Shown in pieces: positions 53,016 to 62,193 of a stretch of 64,000 nt of DNA. The first letter of the stretch is position 1. Each line of letters starts with the position of its first letter. The DNA comes from JAJXWB01 sp046349215 (GTDB taxonomy: Bacteria > Pseudomonadota > Alphaproteobacteria > Rhizobiales > Beijerinckiaceae): contig JAXMCV010000001.1 of assembly GCA_046349215.1 (NCBI GenBank), forward strand, positions 620,001 to 684,000, written 5' to 3'. The translations under genes and the position numbers were made by a program. The notes below the pieces were generated by a model. The model was given only the letters and a program-made list of their open reading frames with translations, had not been told where the DNA came from and made no database searches.

Positions 53016-54392
53016 TTGAGCGCTTTCGACTACGATCTTTTCGTCATCGGCGCCGGCTCCGGCGGCGTGCGCGCCGCCCGCATCGCGGCGGGATACGGCG
53101 CGAAGGTCGCGGTCGCCGAGGAATATCGCACGGGCGGCACCTGCGTGATCCGCGGCTGCGTGCCGAAGAAGCTCTACGTCTACGCCAGCCGCTTCCGCGA
53201 CGAGTTCGAGGACGCCGCCGGTTTCGGCTGGACCGTCGCGCCGGCGCGCTTCGACTGGCCGACGTTGGTCGCGGCCAAGGAAAAGGAGATTACGCGTCTC
53301 TCCGGCATCTACGCGGCCAATATGGAAAAGGCGGGCGTCGAGCAGATCGCGGCGCGCGCCGTCCTGACAGGGCCGAACGGCATTGCGCTGTCGAACGGAC
53401 GCAATGTCACGGCCCGGATCATTCTCGTGGCGACCGGCGGCTCGCCTGTCATGGAGCCGGCGGTTCCCGGCGCCGATCTGGCGATCTCGTCGAACGAGAT
53501 CTTCGATCTGCCGAAATTTCCTGACCGTCTGATGGTCGTCGGCGGCGGCTATATCGCCGTGGAATTCGCCAGCGTCTTCGCGCGCCTCGGATCGCAGGTC
53601 ACGCAGGTATTTCGCGCCGACAACGTGCTGCGCGGCTTCGACGGCGAAATTCGCAAGCACCTTTCCGACGCCATGACGCATGCGGGCGTGGCGCTGAAGC
53701 CTGGCGTGCTGCCGACGCGTATCGAGCGCGCCGGTGAAGCAATTCGCGTGTCGCTGTCCGGCGGCGAGACAATCGAGGTTGACCAGGTTCTGATCGCTAC
53801 CGGGCGTCGGCCGCACACGCGCGGCCTCGGTCTCGAACAGGCCGGCGTGAAGCTGAAGGACGACGGCGCGGTGATCGTGGATTCGCGTTCGCAGACCAGC
53901 GTCCCTTCGGTCTACGCGGTCGGCGACGTGACGAACCGCATCAACCTTACTCCGGTCGCGATCCGCGAAGGCCACGCCTTTGCCGACAGCGTGTTCGGCG
54001 GCAAGGAGACGACTGTCGACCATACGCACGTGCCGACCGCCGTCTTCACGACGCCGGAGATCGGAACCGTCGGGCTCTCGGAGGAAGAAGCGCGCCGCAT
54101 CTTCGATGTCGTCGACGTCTATGCGGCGGGCTTCCGGCCGATGAAGGCGACGCTGTCGGGCCGCGCCGAGCGTACGTTCATGAAGATCATCGTCGACGGC
54201 AGGACCGACAAGGTGCTCGGCGTTCACCTGATCGGCCACGATAGCGGGGAAATGGCGCAATTGCTGGCCATTCCGATCCGCATGGGCGCGACCAAGGCGG
54301 ACTTCGACGCGACCATGGCGCTGCATCCGACGGCAGCCGAGGAACTCGTCACGATGCGGACGCGCAGCGCGCGGTACGAACGCGGCGCGTGA
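53016..54392 (+). CDS. gor: Glutathione-disulfide reductase
   Basis: This 458-residue flavoprotein reduces glutathione disulfide with NADPH. It shows the FAD motif IGAGSGGVRAAR, the redox Cys pair GTCVIRGCVPKK near residues 44-49, the NAD(P) motif GGGYIAVEFA, and HPTAAEEL with the catalytic His. The TTG start at 53016 follows GGAGGAAGA. It is the third gene of the rpiA-DUF2059-gor run. Confidence 0.95.
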   Translation: MSAFDYDLFVIGAGSGGVRAARIAAGYGAKVAVAEEYRTGGTCVIRGCVPKKLYVYASRFRDEFEDAAGFGWTVAPARFDWPTLVAAKEKEITRLSGIYAANMEKAGVEQIAARAVLTGPNGIALSNGRNVTARIILVATGGSPVMEPAVPGADLAISSNEIFDLPKFPDRLMVVGGGYIAVEFASVFARLGSQVTQVFRADNVLRGFDGEIRKHLSDAMTHAGVALKPGVLPTRIERAGEAIRVSLSGGETIEVDQVLIATGRRPHTRGLGLEQAGVKLKDDGAVIVDSRSQTSVPSVYAVGDVTNRINLTPVAIREGHAFADSVFGGKETTVDHTHVPTAVFTTPEIGTVGLSEEEARRIFDVVDVYAAGFRPMKATLSGRAERTFMKIIVDGRTDKVLGVHLIGHDSGEMAQLLAIPIRMGATKADFDATMALHPTAAEELVTMRTRSARYERGA

Positions 54393-54395
54393 TCG

Positions 54396-54890
54396 TCAGT
54401 TCATCAGCCACACGCCGAAATTGAGCGCGGCCGCAAACGTCACCCAGGCGAGGTAGGGCGCAAGGCACCAGGCCGCGATCCTGTCGAGCGTCTGGAAGCG
54501 CGCGATGTTGATCGCAATCGCCAGCCACAGCGCCAGAACGACCACAAGCCCCGACGAAGGCGAGCGCATCGCAAAGAAGGCGACCGACCAGAGAGCGTTC
54601 AACGCAAGCTGCGCGACAAACGCGACGATGCCCGCATAGCGTCCCGGCGTGGACGCGGGAAGGCGCAATACGCGCCAGAAGGCGAACGCCATCAAGACGT
54701 AGAGCGTCGTCCAGGCCGGACCGAAAACCCAGTTTGGCGGCGTGAAGAACGGCTTGGCCAACCCGCCGTACCAGGTCGCGATCGCCGGCGCCGAAGCGGC
54801 CGAACCGAGCGCGGCGGCCGCGAACACGACGACGACCGCCACAACCGCGAGGAGCGCGTTGCGCGTTGAAGAATTTTCGTCAGTCGGCAT
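54396..54890 (-). CDS. tspO: TspO/MBR-family membrane protein
   Basis: This 164-residue protein has five hydrophobic helices and the family motifs WYGGLAKPFFTPPNWVFGPAWT and ALNALWSVAFF. TspO binds porphyrins and takes part in stress or pigment regulation in bacteria. It ends 3 bp from gor, tail to tail. The frame continues upstream, but the ATG at 54890 fits the family start. Confidence 0.94.
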   Translation of the reverse strand: MPTDENSSTRNALLAVVAVVVVFAAAALGSAASAPAIATWYGGLAKPFFTPPNWVFGPAWTTLYVLMAFAFWRVLRLPASTPGRYAGIVAFVAQLALNALWSVAFFAMRSPSSGLVVVLALWLAIAINIARFQTLDRIAAWCLAPYLAWVTFAAALNFGVWLMN

Positions 54891-54933
54891 CAAGGTTCCT
54901 CTCGATGCAGATGTAGTGCAGCGCCCGGAGGCG

Positions 54934-56109
54934 TCAACTTGGCGATAGGGTCGCGCTCTTTTCGGCGCTCCGCGCGCCGGGCGCGACGCGCCGAAGCCAG
55001 GCGCGCACCGCGCCGGTCCGCGCCTCCGTGAATCGCGACATGAGCCATGCGCAGGCCATGCAGAACAGGAGGGCGCCGGTCGCAACCGCATAGTGAGTCG
55101 GCGTCGCGAGTTGCATGCGCCATGCGTCTCCGGCGAACGCCGCGATCAAGGCCCACAGGAATACGAGGATAGGCATGTGCGTCGCATAAAGCGTGTAGGA
55201 AAAATCGGCGAGCGCGTGGTGAAAACGGGCGCGACACCACGAGAAGCCTTCGCCGGTGTCGAACCGCAGGGTCAGCAGGATGTTGGCGAACAGAAGCGCA
55301 TTGATCGCATCCAGCAATTCCTTGCGGGGATGGTCGTCGACGATCGCGCCGCGGGTAACGAGACGGATGGCCGATACGGCCGCGAGCCACACGACGAGCG
55401 CCAGCCATTTCGAACGGATGAGGGGGCGCGGCGCGACGCGCGTCAGCGCCCCGAGCAGCCAGACGAACGCGCCGAACATGAAATAGCTGGGAGAAAGCGC
55501 GAGCGCGCAGAAGATCGCCAGGCCGAGCACGAGGCCGCCCCAGCGCGCGCCGGCTGAATAGCAGGCAGAGCGCGGCAGCATCAGCAGCGCGAAGACGATG
55601 TAGTACCAATATTCCATGCCGAGCGACCAGAGCGCGACATTCGTGCCGTAGGTCGGGAACCAGATTCCCTGCAGGCTGACCAGGGTCGCGGCGATCCACG
55701 CCGGCTCGAACGCGCCTGCATAGAAGGGCAGTTCGTACACGCCGGCGCCGGCGAACAGGCGCCGGCCGATCGTGTCGAGGGCGAACACGAGGACGATGGT
55801 CGGCAACAGCACCACATAAATGCGGCTCGTCCTGTCGATCAGGTAGTTTCGCACCCAGGGCTTGCCGCCGCCGGAGCGTTCGATCGCCGAACCGCCGACG
55901 AGGAAGCCGGAGAGCACGAAAAAGACGACGACGGCGCCGTGGGCGAACGGATAGGCGGTGAGGAACCACCAGACATAGACCGGCGGCGCATGCGACGCGG
56001 TCATGATGTCGGCCTGGTTGACGAAGGCGCCATGGGCGTGATGCAGCGCGACGAATGTCGCAGCCATCCAGCGCGCGCAGTCGATGAAGCGCGAGAGAGC
56101 GGGAGTCAT
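54934..56109 (-). CDS. OafA/YrhL-type acyltransferase (copy 2)
   Basis: This 391-residue protein is an acyltransferase 3 family membrane enzyme. It starts MTPALSRFIDCARWMAATFVALHHAH, with the catalytic-type HH pair, then about ten hydrophobic segments. A FFVLSGFLVGG motif lies near residue 65 and YGTNVALWSLGMEYWYY near residue 155. Such proteins put acyl groups on sugars of lipopolysaccharide, exopolysaccharide or Nod-type lipids. The start overlaps the stop of the paralogue at 56106 as ATGA. Confidence 0.9.
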   Translation of the reverse strand: MTPALSRFIDCARWMAATFVALHHAHGAFVNQADIMTASHAPPVYVWWFLTAYPFAHGAVVVFFVLSGFLVGGSAIERSGGGKPWVRNYLIDRTSRIYVVLLPTIVLVFALDTIGRRLFAGAGVYELPFYAGAFEPAWIAATLVSLQGIWFPTYGTNVALWSLGMEYWYYIVFALLMLPRSACYSAGARWGGLVLGLAIFCALALSPSYFMFGAFVWLLGALTRVAPRPLIRSKWLALVVWLAAVSAIRLVTRGAIVDDHPRKELLDAINALLFANILLTLRFDTGEGFSWCRARFHHALADFSYTLYATHMPILVFLWALIAAFAGDAWRMQLATPTHYAVATGALLFCMACAWLMSRFTEARTGAVRAWLRRVAPGARSAEKSATLSPS

Positions 56110-57290
56110 TGCGTCGAATGAGCGCGCGCGGTCGCCGCCGCCCCGCTCGCCGGCTTAGGCGCGCCCGGCAAGAGCGCATTCGCCCATTTGCGAACCACGT
56201 CGGTGCGACGTTCCGTGAGCAGCGAAATCCCGTAGGCGAGGATTTCAACGAGCAACAACGCGCCGATGGCGACAGCGTAATGGGCCGGCGTCGCCAGTTC
56301 CGCATGCCAGCCCGGCCTGATGAAAACGTCGGTCAGCCCCCACACGAACACCAGCACCGGCAGGTGCAGCGTGTAGAGCGAATAGCTGAAATCGGCCATC
56401 GGCTTGTGAATCGACAGGTCGCAAAAGCGAAACGGCCTGTCGCTGAAGCGGAGCGTCAGCAGCAGATTGGCGGTCGTCAGGGCGTTGATCCCGTCGACCA
56501 TCGCTTTCATCGGGAACTGGTCGATCGCCGGAAACGGCACCGCCAGCCGCATGATCGTCATCGGAACGATCCAGATCGTCAACGCCAGGTATTTCGAGCG
56601 GACCAGCGGGGCTTTCGCCAGACGCACGGCGACGCCGAGCAACCAGGGCAGGAAGCCGAAGGCGAAATACGATCCCGACAGGCCCAGGGCGACAAAGATC
56701 GCCACGCCCGCCGAAAATCCGAAGATCTTCATGCCCCGGCCGTGCCAGGCGGAAAGCGGCAGGAACAGCAACGGAAAGCAGACGTAGTACCAATATTCCA
56801 TCGCCAGCGACCAGAGAGGGTCGTTGGTCCCGAATGCCGAGAACCAGATCCCCTGCAGGCTGGCGAGCGTCGCCAGAAGCAGGTGCAGCTGGAACTTGTC
56901 CGAAAAGAGCGGGTCGTAGACGGCGTGGCCGGCGAAAATATGCCGTCCGAAGATGTCCAGGCCCGCGCCCAGAAAAAGGACCGGCACGAGAACGATATAG
57001 ATGCGCACGGTCCGGTCGATCAGATACTTCCGGAAGAAGGGCTTCGGCTCCTTCATGCGCTCGATCAGCGCCCCGCCGACCAGCGCGCCCGAGAACACGA
57101 AGAACATGACGAGGCCGGCGTGCGCGAACCCGAAAGCGGTCACGAACCACCACGCATAGACCAGCGGCCCGTGCGACGCCTTCATGATGTCGGACAGGTT
57201 GACGAAGATGTTCGTCGCATGATGCAGGACCACCAGAGCGGCGGCCATCCAGCGCACGGCGTCGATGAATTGTGAGGCGGCTCTGTTCAT
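56106..57290 (-). CDS. OafA/YrhL-type acyltransferase (copy 1)
   Basis: This 394-residue acyltransferase 3 family protein begins MNRAASQFIDAVRWMAAALVVLHHATN. It has MFFVFSGALVGG and FGTNDPLWSLAMEYWYYVCF, closely matching the gene downstream in layout. The two are adjacent paralogues, translationally coupled. The C-terminal cytoplasmic tail is basic. The target glycan is unknown, and no polysaccharide cluster is nearby. Confidence 0.9.
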   Translation of the reverse strand: MNRAASQFIDAVRWMAAALVVLHHATNIFVNLSDIMKASHGPLVYAWWFVTAFGFAHAGLVMFFVFSGALVGGALIERMKEPKPFFRKYLIDRTVRIYIVLVPVLFLGAGLDIFGRHIFAGHAVYDPLFSDKFQLHLLLATLASLQGIWFSAFGTNDPLWSLAMEYWYYVCFPLLFLPLSAWHGRGMKIFGFSAGVAIFVALGLSGSYFAFGFLPWLLGVAVRLAKAPLVRSKYLALTIWIVPMTIMRLAVPFPAIDQFPMKAMVDGINALTTANLLLTLRFSDRPFRFCDLSIHKPMADFSYSLYTLHLPVLVFVWGLTDVFIRPGWHAELATPAHYAVAIGALLLVEILAYGISLLTERRTDVVRKWANALLPGAPKPASGAAATARAHSTQ

Positions 57291-57435
57291 CCGGCCGGCA
57301 GCATCCTGTTGTCCGGGGGCTTATAGACGAGGGTCCGCCCGGTCGCCAGCGCCGCCGCCGCCCCGGCTTTTCGGGGTGTCGCCTTCCGCCGCGCTCGTGT
57401 ATAAGCCCCGGTCCCTTCGTGTGGAGTTAGTCAAG

Positions 57436-58821
57436 ATGGCCGCCGACCGCTGGTCGCCCGAAAGCTGGAGAAACCGCCCGATCGCCCAGGTCCCGGACTA
57501 TCCGGACCCGTCCGCGCTCGCCGAGGTGGAGCGCCAGCTCGCCGGCTTTCCGCCGCTGGTCTTCGCCGGCGAGGCGCGCAAGCTGAAGCGGGCGCTTGCC
57601 CGCGTGGGGGCTGGCGAGGCTTTCCTGCTCCAGGGCGGCGATTGCGCCGAAAGCTTCAACGAGCATTCGGCCGACAACATCCGCGACTTCTTCCGCGTCT
57701 TCCTGCAGATGGCGGTGGTCATGACTTTCGCCGGCTCCTCGCCGGTCGTGAAGGTCGGCCGCATCGCCGGCCAGTTCGCCAAGCCGCGCTCGGCGCCGAC
57801 CGAGAAGCAGGGCGACATCGAACTGCCGAGCTACCGCGGCGACATCGTCAACGACATCGCCTTCACGCCCGAGGGGCGTATTCCCGATCCGCGCCGCCAG
57901 CTCGAGGCCTACCGGCAGTCGGCGGCGACGCTGAACCTGTTGCGCGCGTTTGCCACCGGCGGCTACGCCAATCTCGAAAACGCCCATCGCTGGATGCTCG
58001 GCTTCGTCAAGGACAGCCCGCAGTCCGGCCGCTACCAGGAACTCGCCGAACGCATCAGCGAGACGCTCGGCTTCATGCGCGCCATCGGTCTCGATCCGGA
58101 ATCGCATCAGGAATTGCGCCAGACCGACATCTACACGTCGCACGAAGCGCTGCTGCTGGGCTACGAGCAGGCGCTGACGCGCGTGGATTCCACGACCGGC
58201 GACTATTACGACGTGTCGGGCCACATGATCTGGCTCGGCGACCGCACACGCCAGCCCGACCACGCGCATGTCGAGTTCGCGCGCGGCGTGAAGAATCCGA
58301 TCGGCCTGAAGTGCGGACCGTCGTTGAAGCCGGAAGGCCTAATCCAGCTTCTCGACATCCTCAACCCGACCAACGAGCCGGGGCGGATGACGCTGATCTG
58401 CCGTTTCGGTTCGGACAAGATCGCAGAACACCTGCCCGCCCTGATCCGCGCCGTGGAGCGCGAGGGCCGCAAGGTCGTCTGGTCGACCGACCCGATGCAC
58501 GGCAACACGATCACGGCCGCCGGCTACAAGACGCGGCCGTTCGACCGGATCATGGGCGAAATCCGCTCGTTCTTCGCGATCCATCGCGCCGAAGGCACCT
58601 ATGCCGGCGGCATCCATCTGGAAATGACCGGCAAGAACGTCACGGAATGCATGGGCGGCGCCCGCGCCATCTCCGAGACCAACCTGTCGGAAAGCTACGA
58701 TACGTCCTGCGATCCGCGCCTCAATGCGGAACAGTCGATCGAAGTCGCTTTCCTGGTGGCGGAACTGCTGAAGGAAGAGCGCCAGGCGCGCGGCCTGTCG
58801 GAAGTCGACGCGGCGGAATAA
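57436..58821 (+). CDS. 3-deoxy-7-phosphoheptulonate synthase, class II
   Basis: This 461-residue enzyme makes DAHP from phosphoenolpyruvate and erythrose 4-phosphate, the first step of aromatic amino-acid synthesis. It is the class II (plant-type) form: FLLQGGDCAESF near residue 65, GQFAKPRS, SHEALLLGYE, STDPMHGNT and HLEMTGKNVTEC. The start MAADRWSPESW at 57436 has a short GGAG site (GTGGAGTTAG). The frame open upstream lacks similarity. Confidence 0.95.
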   Translation: MAADRWSPESWRNRPIAQVPDYPDPSALAEVERQLAGFPPLVFAGEARKLKRALARVGAGEAFLLQGGDCAESFNEHSADNIRDFFRVFLQMAVVMTFAGSSPVVKVGRIAGQFAKPRSAPTEKQGDIELPSYRGDIVNDIAFTPEGRIPDPRRQLEAYRQSAATLNLLRAFATGGYANLENAHRWMLGFVKDSPQSGRYQELAERISETLGFMRAIGLDPESHQELRQTDIYTSHEALLLGYEQALTRVDSTTGDYYDVSGHMIWLGDRTRQPDHAHVEFARGVKNPIGLKCGPSLKPEGLIQLLDILNPTNEPGRMTLICRFGSDKIAEHLPALIRAVEREGRKVVWSTDPMHGNTITAAGYKTRPFDRIMGEIRSFFAIHRAEGTYAGGIHLEMTGKNVTECMGGARAISETNLSESYDTSCDPRLNAEQSIEVAFLVAELLKEERQARGLSEVDAAE

Positions 58822-58899
58822 GGCGACGGCCGGCCAGATCGCGGGCCGCAAGGCGAAACTTGCTGCATTGCACATGCGCAAGTTCGCCAGCCGGCCTAT

Positions 58900-59697
58900 A
58901 TGGCGTTGATGACCAAGCTCCCTGCCCTCTTCATCTCGCACGGTTCGCCGAACCTGATCCTGCACGACAGCCCGGCGCGGACCTTCCTGGCCGGGCTCGG
59001 CAAGAGCCTGCCCCGCCCGGAAGCCATTCTCGTCATGTCCGCACATTTCGAGACCGACCGGCCGTTCGTCGTGGCGAACGAAAAGCCGGACATGATCTAT
59101 GATTTCAGCGGCTTCGAGCGCGAATTGTACCAAATGCGCTACGAGGCGCCCGGCGCGATTCCGCTGGCGATCGAAGCCGCCAATCTGGCGCGCGCCGCCG
59201 GCATTGAGGCGCAGGCGGCCACGGGCCGCGGCTTCGACCACGGCACCTGGGTTCCGCTCATGCTGATGTATCCGGAAGCCGAAATTCCGGTCGCGCAGAT
59301 TTCAGTGCAGCCGCATCTCAGCGGGGCGCATCACGCAGCGCTCGGCCGTGCGCTTGCCCCGCTGCGCGAGCGCGGCGTGCTGCTGCTCGGCTCGGGCAGC
59401 CTCACCCACAACCTGCATGCCTATTTCCGCGGAAATTATCCGAAGGACGCAGCGGCGCCGGACTGGGTGCGCGATTTCGACGAATGGGTTCTGGAGCGCG
59501 CGCAAGCCGGCGACCTCGACGCCATTTCGCACTACGACAGCGCCGGGCCGTTCGCGCGCGAGAACCACCCTAGCCCCGAACATTTCCTGCCCTTCCCCTT
59601 CGCCTTCGGCGCCGGCGGGGAAGGCGCACGCGGCGAGCGCATCCACACGTCGAGCCAGAGCGGCGTGCTCATGCTGGATGCGTATCGTTTCCAGTAG
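58900..59697 (+). CDS. DODA-type extradiol aromatic ring-opening dioxygenase (YgiD-like)
   Basis: This 265-residue protein belongs to the class III extradiol dioxygenase family. It has metal and active-site histidines in LFISHGSPN, VMSAHFET, GFDHGTWVPL and GSLTHNLHAYF. The family includes plant DOPA 4,5-dioxygenase and bacterial YgiD, whose natural substrates are often unknown. It is monocistronic, 78 bp after the DAHP synthase gene. Confidence 0.92.
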   Translation: MALMTKLPALFISHGSPNLILHDSPARTFLAGLGKSLPRPEAILVMSAHFETDRPFVVANEKPDMIYDFSGFERELYQMRYEAPGAIPLAIEAANLARAAGIEAQAATGRGFDHGTWVPLMLMYPEAEIPVAQISVQPHLSGAHHAALGRALAPLRERGVLLLGSGSLTHNLHAYFRGNYPKDAAAPDWVRDFDEWVLERAQAGDLDAISHYDSAGPFARENHPSPEHFLPFPFAFGAGGEGARGERIHTSSQSGVLMLDAYRFQ

Positions 59698-59718
59698 TCG
59701 GCCGCAGAGCGCCGCGGA

Positions 59719-60195
59719 TCATCCGCGGCGCGCCGCCTCGATCGCCGCGATGTCGATCTTCTTCATGCCCATCATCGCCTGGAATGCGCGCCTGGCCTGC
59801 TCGCCCCCGGCCGCCATCGCCTCGGTCAGGGCGCGCGGCGTGATCTGCCACGAAACGCCCCACCGATCCTTGCACCAGCCGCACATGCTTTCCTGCCCGC
59901 CGTTGCCGACGATGGCGTTCCAGTAGCGGTCGGTCTCCTGCTGGTCATCCGTCGCGACCTGGAACGAGAAGGCTTCGCTGTGTTTGAACATCGGGCCGCC
60001 GTTGAGGCCGATGCACGACAATCCGAGCAATGTGAACTCCACCGTCAGGACATCGCCGGCCTTGCCCGAAGGATTATCGCCGGGCGCGCGATGCACCGAG
60101 TTCACGACGGTGTCGGGGAAAGTGTCGGCGTAGAAGCGCGCAGCGGCTTCCGCCTCGCCATCATACCAGAGGCAGATCGTATTCTTTGCAACCAT
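59719..60195 (-). CDS. PhnB-like VOC-family protein
   Basis: This 158-residue protein starts MVAKNTICLWYDGEAEAAARFYADTFPD and has the PhnB/VOC fold, with GPMFKHSEAFSFQV and WGVSWQITPRAL. Relatives are annotated as 3-demethylubiquinone methyltransferase-like, which is misleading; the true function is unknown. It is the last gene of a TetR-SRPBCC-VOC run, 35 bp after the SRPBCC stop. Confidence 0.9.
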   Translation of the reverse strand: MVAKNTICLWYDGEAEAAARFYADTFPDTVVNSVHRAPGDNPSGKAGDVLTVEFTLLGLSCIGLNGGPMFKHSEAFSFQVATDDQQETDRYWNAIVGNGGQESMCGWCKDRWGVSWQITPRALTEAMAAGGEQARRAFQAMMGMKKIDIAAIEAARRG

Positions 60196-60230
60196 TGCCG
60201 GCCGTCCTTGAAAACGTGGGAACGCGCGCT

Positions 60231-60698
60231 TCAGAGCGTGGCGGCGAGTTCGGCGAGCTGGTCGGCCGCCTTCCCCCATCCCTCGTGGAAACCCATCTTC
60301 TCGTGCTGCTCGCGATCGGCCGCCGTCCAGTGCAGCGCGCGCGCCGTGTAGCGGGTCTTGCCGCCTTCGTCCTCGAAGGTCACGATCACCGTGAAGAAGG
60401 GCTTTTCGGACGGCTTCCACGCTTCCACGTAAGCGTCGGTGAAGACGATGCGCTCGTTCGGAACCACGTCCAGATAGACGCCGCGGTTCGGGAATCTTTC
60501 GCCATTCGGTCCGTTTATGAACATGGACGATGCGCCGCCGGCGCGCAGGTCGAGCTTTACGTCCGATACGTACCAGGGCTTTGGACAGAACCATTGTTCC
60601 ATCAGTTTTGGTTCGGTCCATGCGCGAAACAGCTTTTCGCGCGGCGCGTCGATGATGCGGGTCAGAACGAGTTCGCGATCGTTGCCTTGTTCACTCAT
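60231..60698 (-). CDS. SRPBCC (AHSA1-like) protein
   Basis: This 155-residue protein starts MSEQGNDRELVLTRIIDAPREKLFRAWTEPKLMEQWF, the typical N-terminus of AHSA1/SRPBCC proteins with a hydrophobic ligand cavity. The C-terminal helix HEGWGKAADQLAELAATL is also typical. Such genes often sit beside a regulator and a VOC gene, as here. Ligand unknown. Its start overlaps the TetR stop by four bases. Confidence 0.92.
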   Translation of the reverse strand: MSEQGNDRELVLTRIIDAPREKLFRAWTEPKLMEQWFCPKPWYVSDVKLDLRAGGASSMFINGPNGERFPNRGVYLDVVPNERIVFTDAYVEAWKPSEKPFFTVIVTFEDEGGKTRYTARALHWTAADREQHEKMGFHEGWGKAADQLAELAATL

Positions 60699-61309
60699 TG
60701 CGCGGTTTCCTCCACTCCGAACAGCCTCGCCAGATGGTCGCGCAGGTGATCGAGGCAGCTCGCCGCGACCTGCGCATCGTTGTTTGCTTTCGCCAGAACG
60801 AATGCGCCCTGGATCACCGCCTGCATATAGAGCGCCAGACCGCGCGCGCCGCCGGGAACCTCGATCCTGCGCGAAGCCAGCGCCATCTCGATGTCGGGCA
60901 GCAGCGTTTCGACATGCGCATCGATCGTCCTGGCGCAGGCGTCGCGCACATCGGGATGCGTGGCGTAGATTTCCTGCGCCATCGTGCCGACGAGGCAGGT
61001 GAAACCCGGCAGTTCGCCTTGCATCATCGCCTTGCGAAAATCGACATAGCCGAGCAACCGGTCGACAGGGTCGGGCGCCGACCGGAACGGCCCACCCGAA
61101 AAAACGGAATCGGCCAGTTGCGCGAACCTGTCGGCAGCAGCCACGCCCAGCGCGTCCTTGCTCCGGAAATGGTGGAAGAAGGCGCCCTTGGTCACGCCGG
61201 CCGCCGCGCAGAGATCGTCGACGCTCGTGTCGGTGAAGCCGCGCCCCCGAATCTGGATGAGGGCTGCGTCCAGCAGGCGGTCGCGGGCGGTGGAACGGTC
61301 AGGCTTCAT
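60695..61309 (-). CDS. TetR-family regulator
   Basis: This 204-residue protein starts MKPDRSTARDRLLDAALIQIRGRGFTDTSVDDLCAAAGVTKGAFFHHF, a standard TetR helix-turn-helix, followed by a helical ligand domain. An upstream ATG at 61321 would place the start inside the palindromic operator, so 61309 is preferred. It is the first gene of the operon and lies 10 bp from that operator, which indicates self-repression. Confidence 0.92.
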   Translation of the reverse strand: MKPDRSTARDRLLDAALIQIRGRGFTDTSVDDLCAAAGVTKGAFFHHFRSKDALGVAAADRFAQLADSVFSGGPFRSAPDPVDRLLGYVDFRKAMMQGELPGFTCLVGTMAQEIYATHPDVRDACARTIDAHVETLLPDIEMALASRRIEVPGGARGLALYMQAVIQGAFVLAKANNDAQVAASCLDHLRDHLARLFGVEETAQ

Positions 61310-61319
61310 GCCTAAAAAC

Positions 61320-61337
61320 ATACCAACTGGTTGGTAT
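61320..61337. promoter_or_regulatory. TetR operator palindrome
   Basis: ATACCAACTGGTTGGTAT has perfect 8-bp inverted arms around TG. It lies just upstream of the TetR gene start and resembles operators of other TetR-family regulators that carry a CCAACTGGTTGG-type core. It probably controls the TetR-SRPBCC-VOC operon. Confidence 0.85.
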
Positions 61338-61476
61338 TTTTTCAAGCCGAAAACGCTTGTCGTTCTGCAACATCGGTTTTCCCGATTGTGTCCGCGCCTG
61401 CGCCTGGCCGCGCGCCATATCGACAAGGGAGGCGGGACGTGGTTTCCGTCGCGGGGGCGCCCAACGGAGCACGACC

Positions 61477-62193
61477 TTGAGCGAATCTGCCTCTATTCTT
61501 CTTGTCGAGGACGACGTCGAGATCGGCTCGCTGATCTCGCGCTATCTCGAGTCCAACCAGATGTCCGTGGCCGTCGTGGAAAACGGCGTCGACATGGACG
61601 CCATCATGGCCGAGCGGCCGTTCGACCTTGTGTTGCTCGATCTCAACCTGCCGGGCGAAGGCGGCATTTCGATCTGCCGGCGCCTGCGCAGCGAACGGCA
61701 AATCCCGATCGTCATGGTCACGGCCCAGAGCGACGACGCCGACAAGATCGTCGGCCTCGAACTGGGCGCCGACGACTATGTCTCCAAGCCGTTCAACCCG
61801 CGCGAACTGCTGGCGCGCATCCGGGCCGTGTTGCGCCGGACGTCCGAGGCCGGCGCTCCGGCGAGCGCCGCCAAGCAGGTCTATCGCTTCGCCGGCTGGA
61901 CGGTGAACGTCTCGGCGCGCGAGGTCATCTCGCCGGCCGGCACGAAAGTCGCCACCACGGCCGCCGAATTCGACCTGCTCTATGCGCTGTGCGAACATTC
62001 CAACCGCGTTCTGTCGCGCGACCAGTTGCTGCAACTCACGCACGGTCCCGTCGACGGTCCGGCCGAACGCAGCATCGACACGCTGATCAGCCGCCTGCGC
62101 CAGAAGATCGAACTCGATCCCAAGAGCCCGCGCCTTATCCAGACCGTGCGCTCCGAAGGCTACATGTTCGCCACGCAGGTCGCGCGAAGATGA
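61477..62193 (+). CDS. OmpR-family response regulator
   Basis: This 238-residue protein has a receiver (LLVEDDVEIGSLI, phospho-Asp in LVLLDLNLPGEGG, Lys in YVSKPFNP) and a winged-helix output (TAAEFDLLYALCEH, RSIDTLISRLRQKIE, TVRSEGYMF). The TTG at 61477 follows ACGGAG and puts the receiver at the right distance; no nearer ATG exists. The stop overlaps the kinase start as ATGA, so regulator and kinase form one operon. Confidence 0.9.
   Translation: MSESASILLVEDDVEIGSLISRYLESNQMSVAVVENGVDMDAIMAERPFDLVLLDLNLPGEGGISICRRLRSERQIPIVMVTAQSDDADKIVGLELGADDYVSKPFNPRELLARIRAVLRRTSEAGAPASAAKQVYRFAGWTVNVSAREVISPAGTKVATTAAEFDLLYALCEHSNRVLSRDQLLQLTHGPVDGPAERSIDTLISRLRQKIELDPKSPRLIQTVRSEGYMFATQVARR

Noticed and set aside
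57291..57435. N-terminal extension of the DAHP synthase
   Set aside because: The extra residues are Pro/Ala/Arg-rich without similarity; the ATG at 57436 gives the class II family length.
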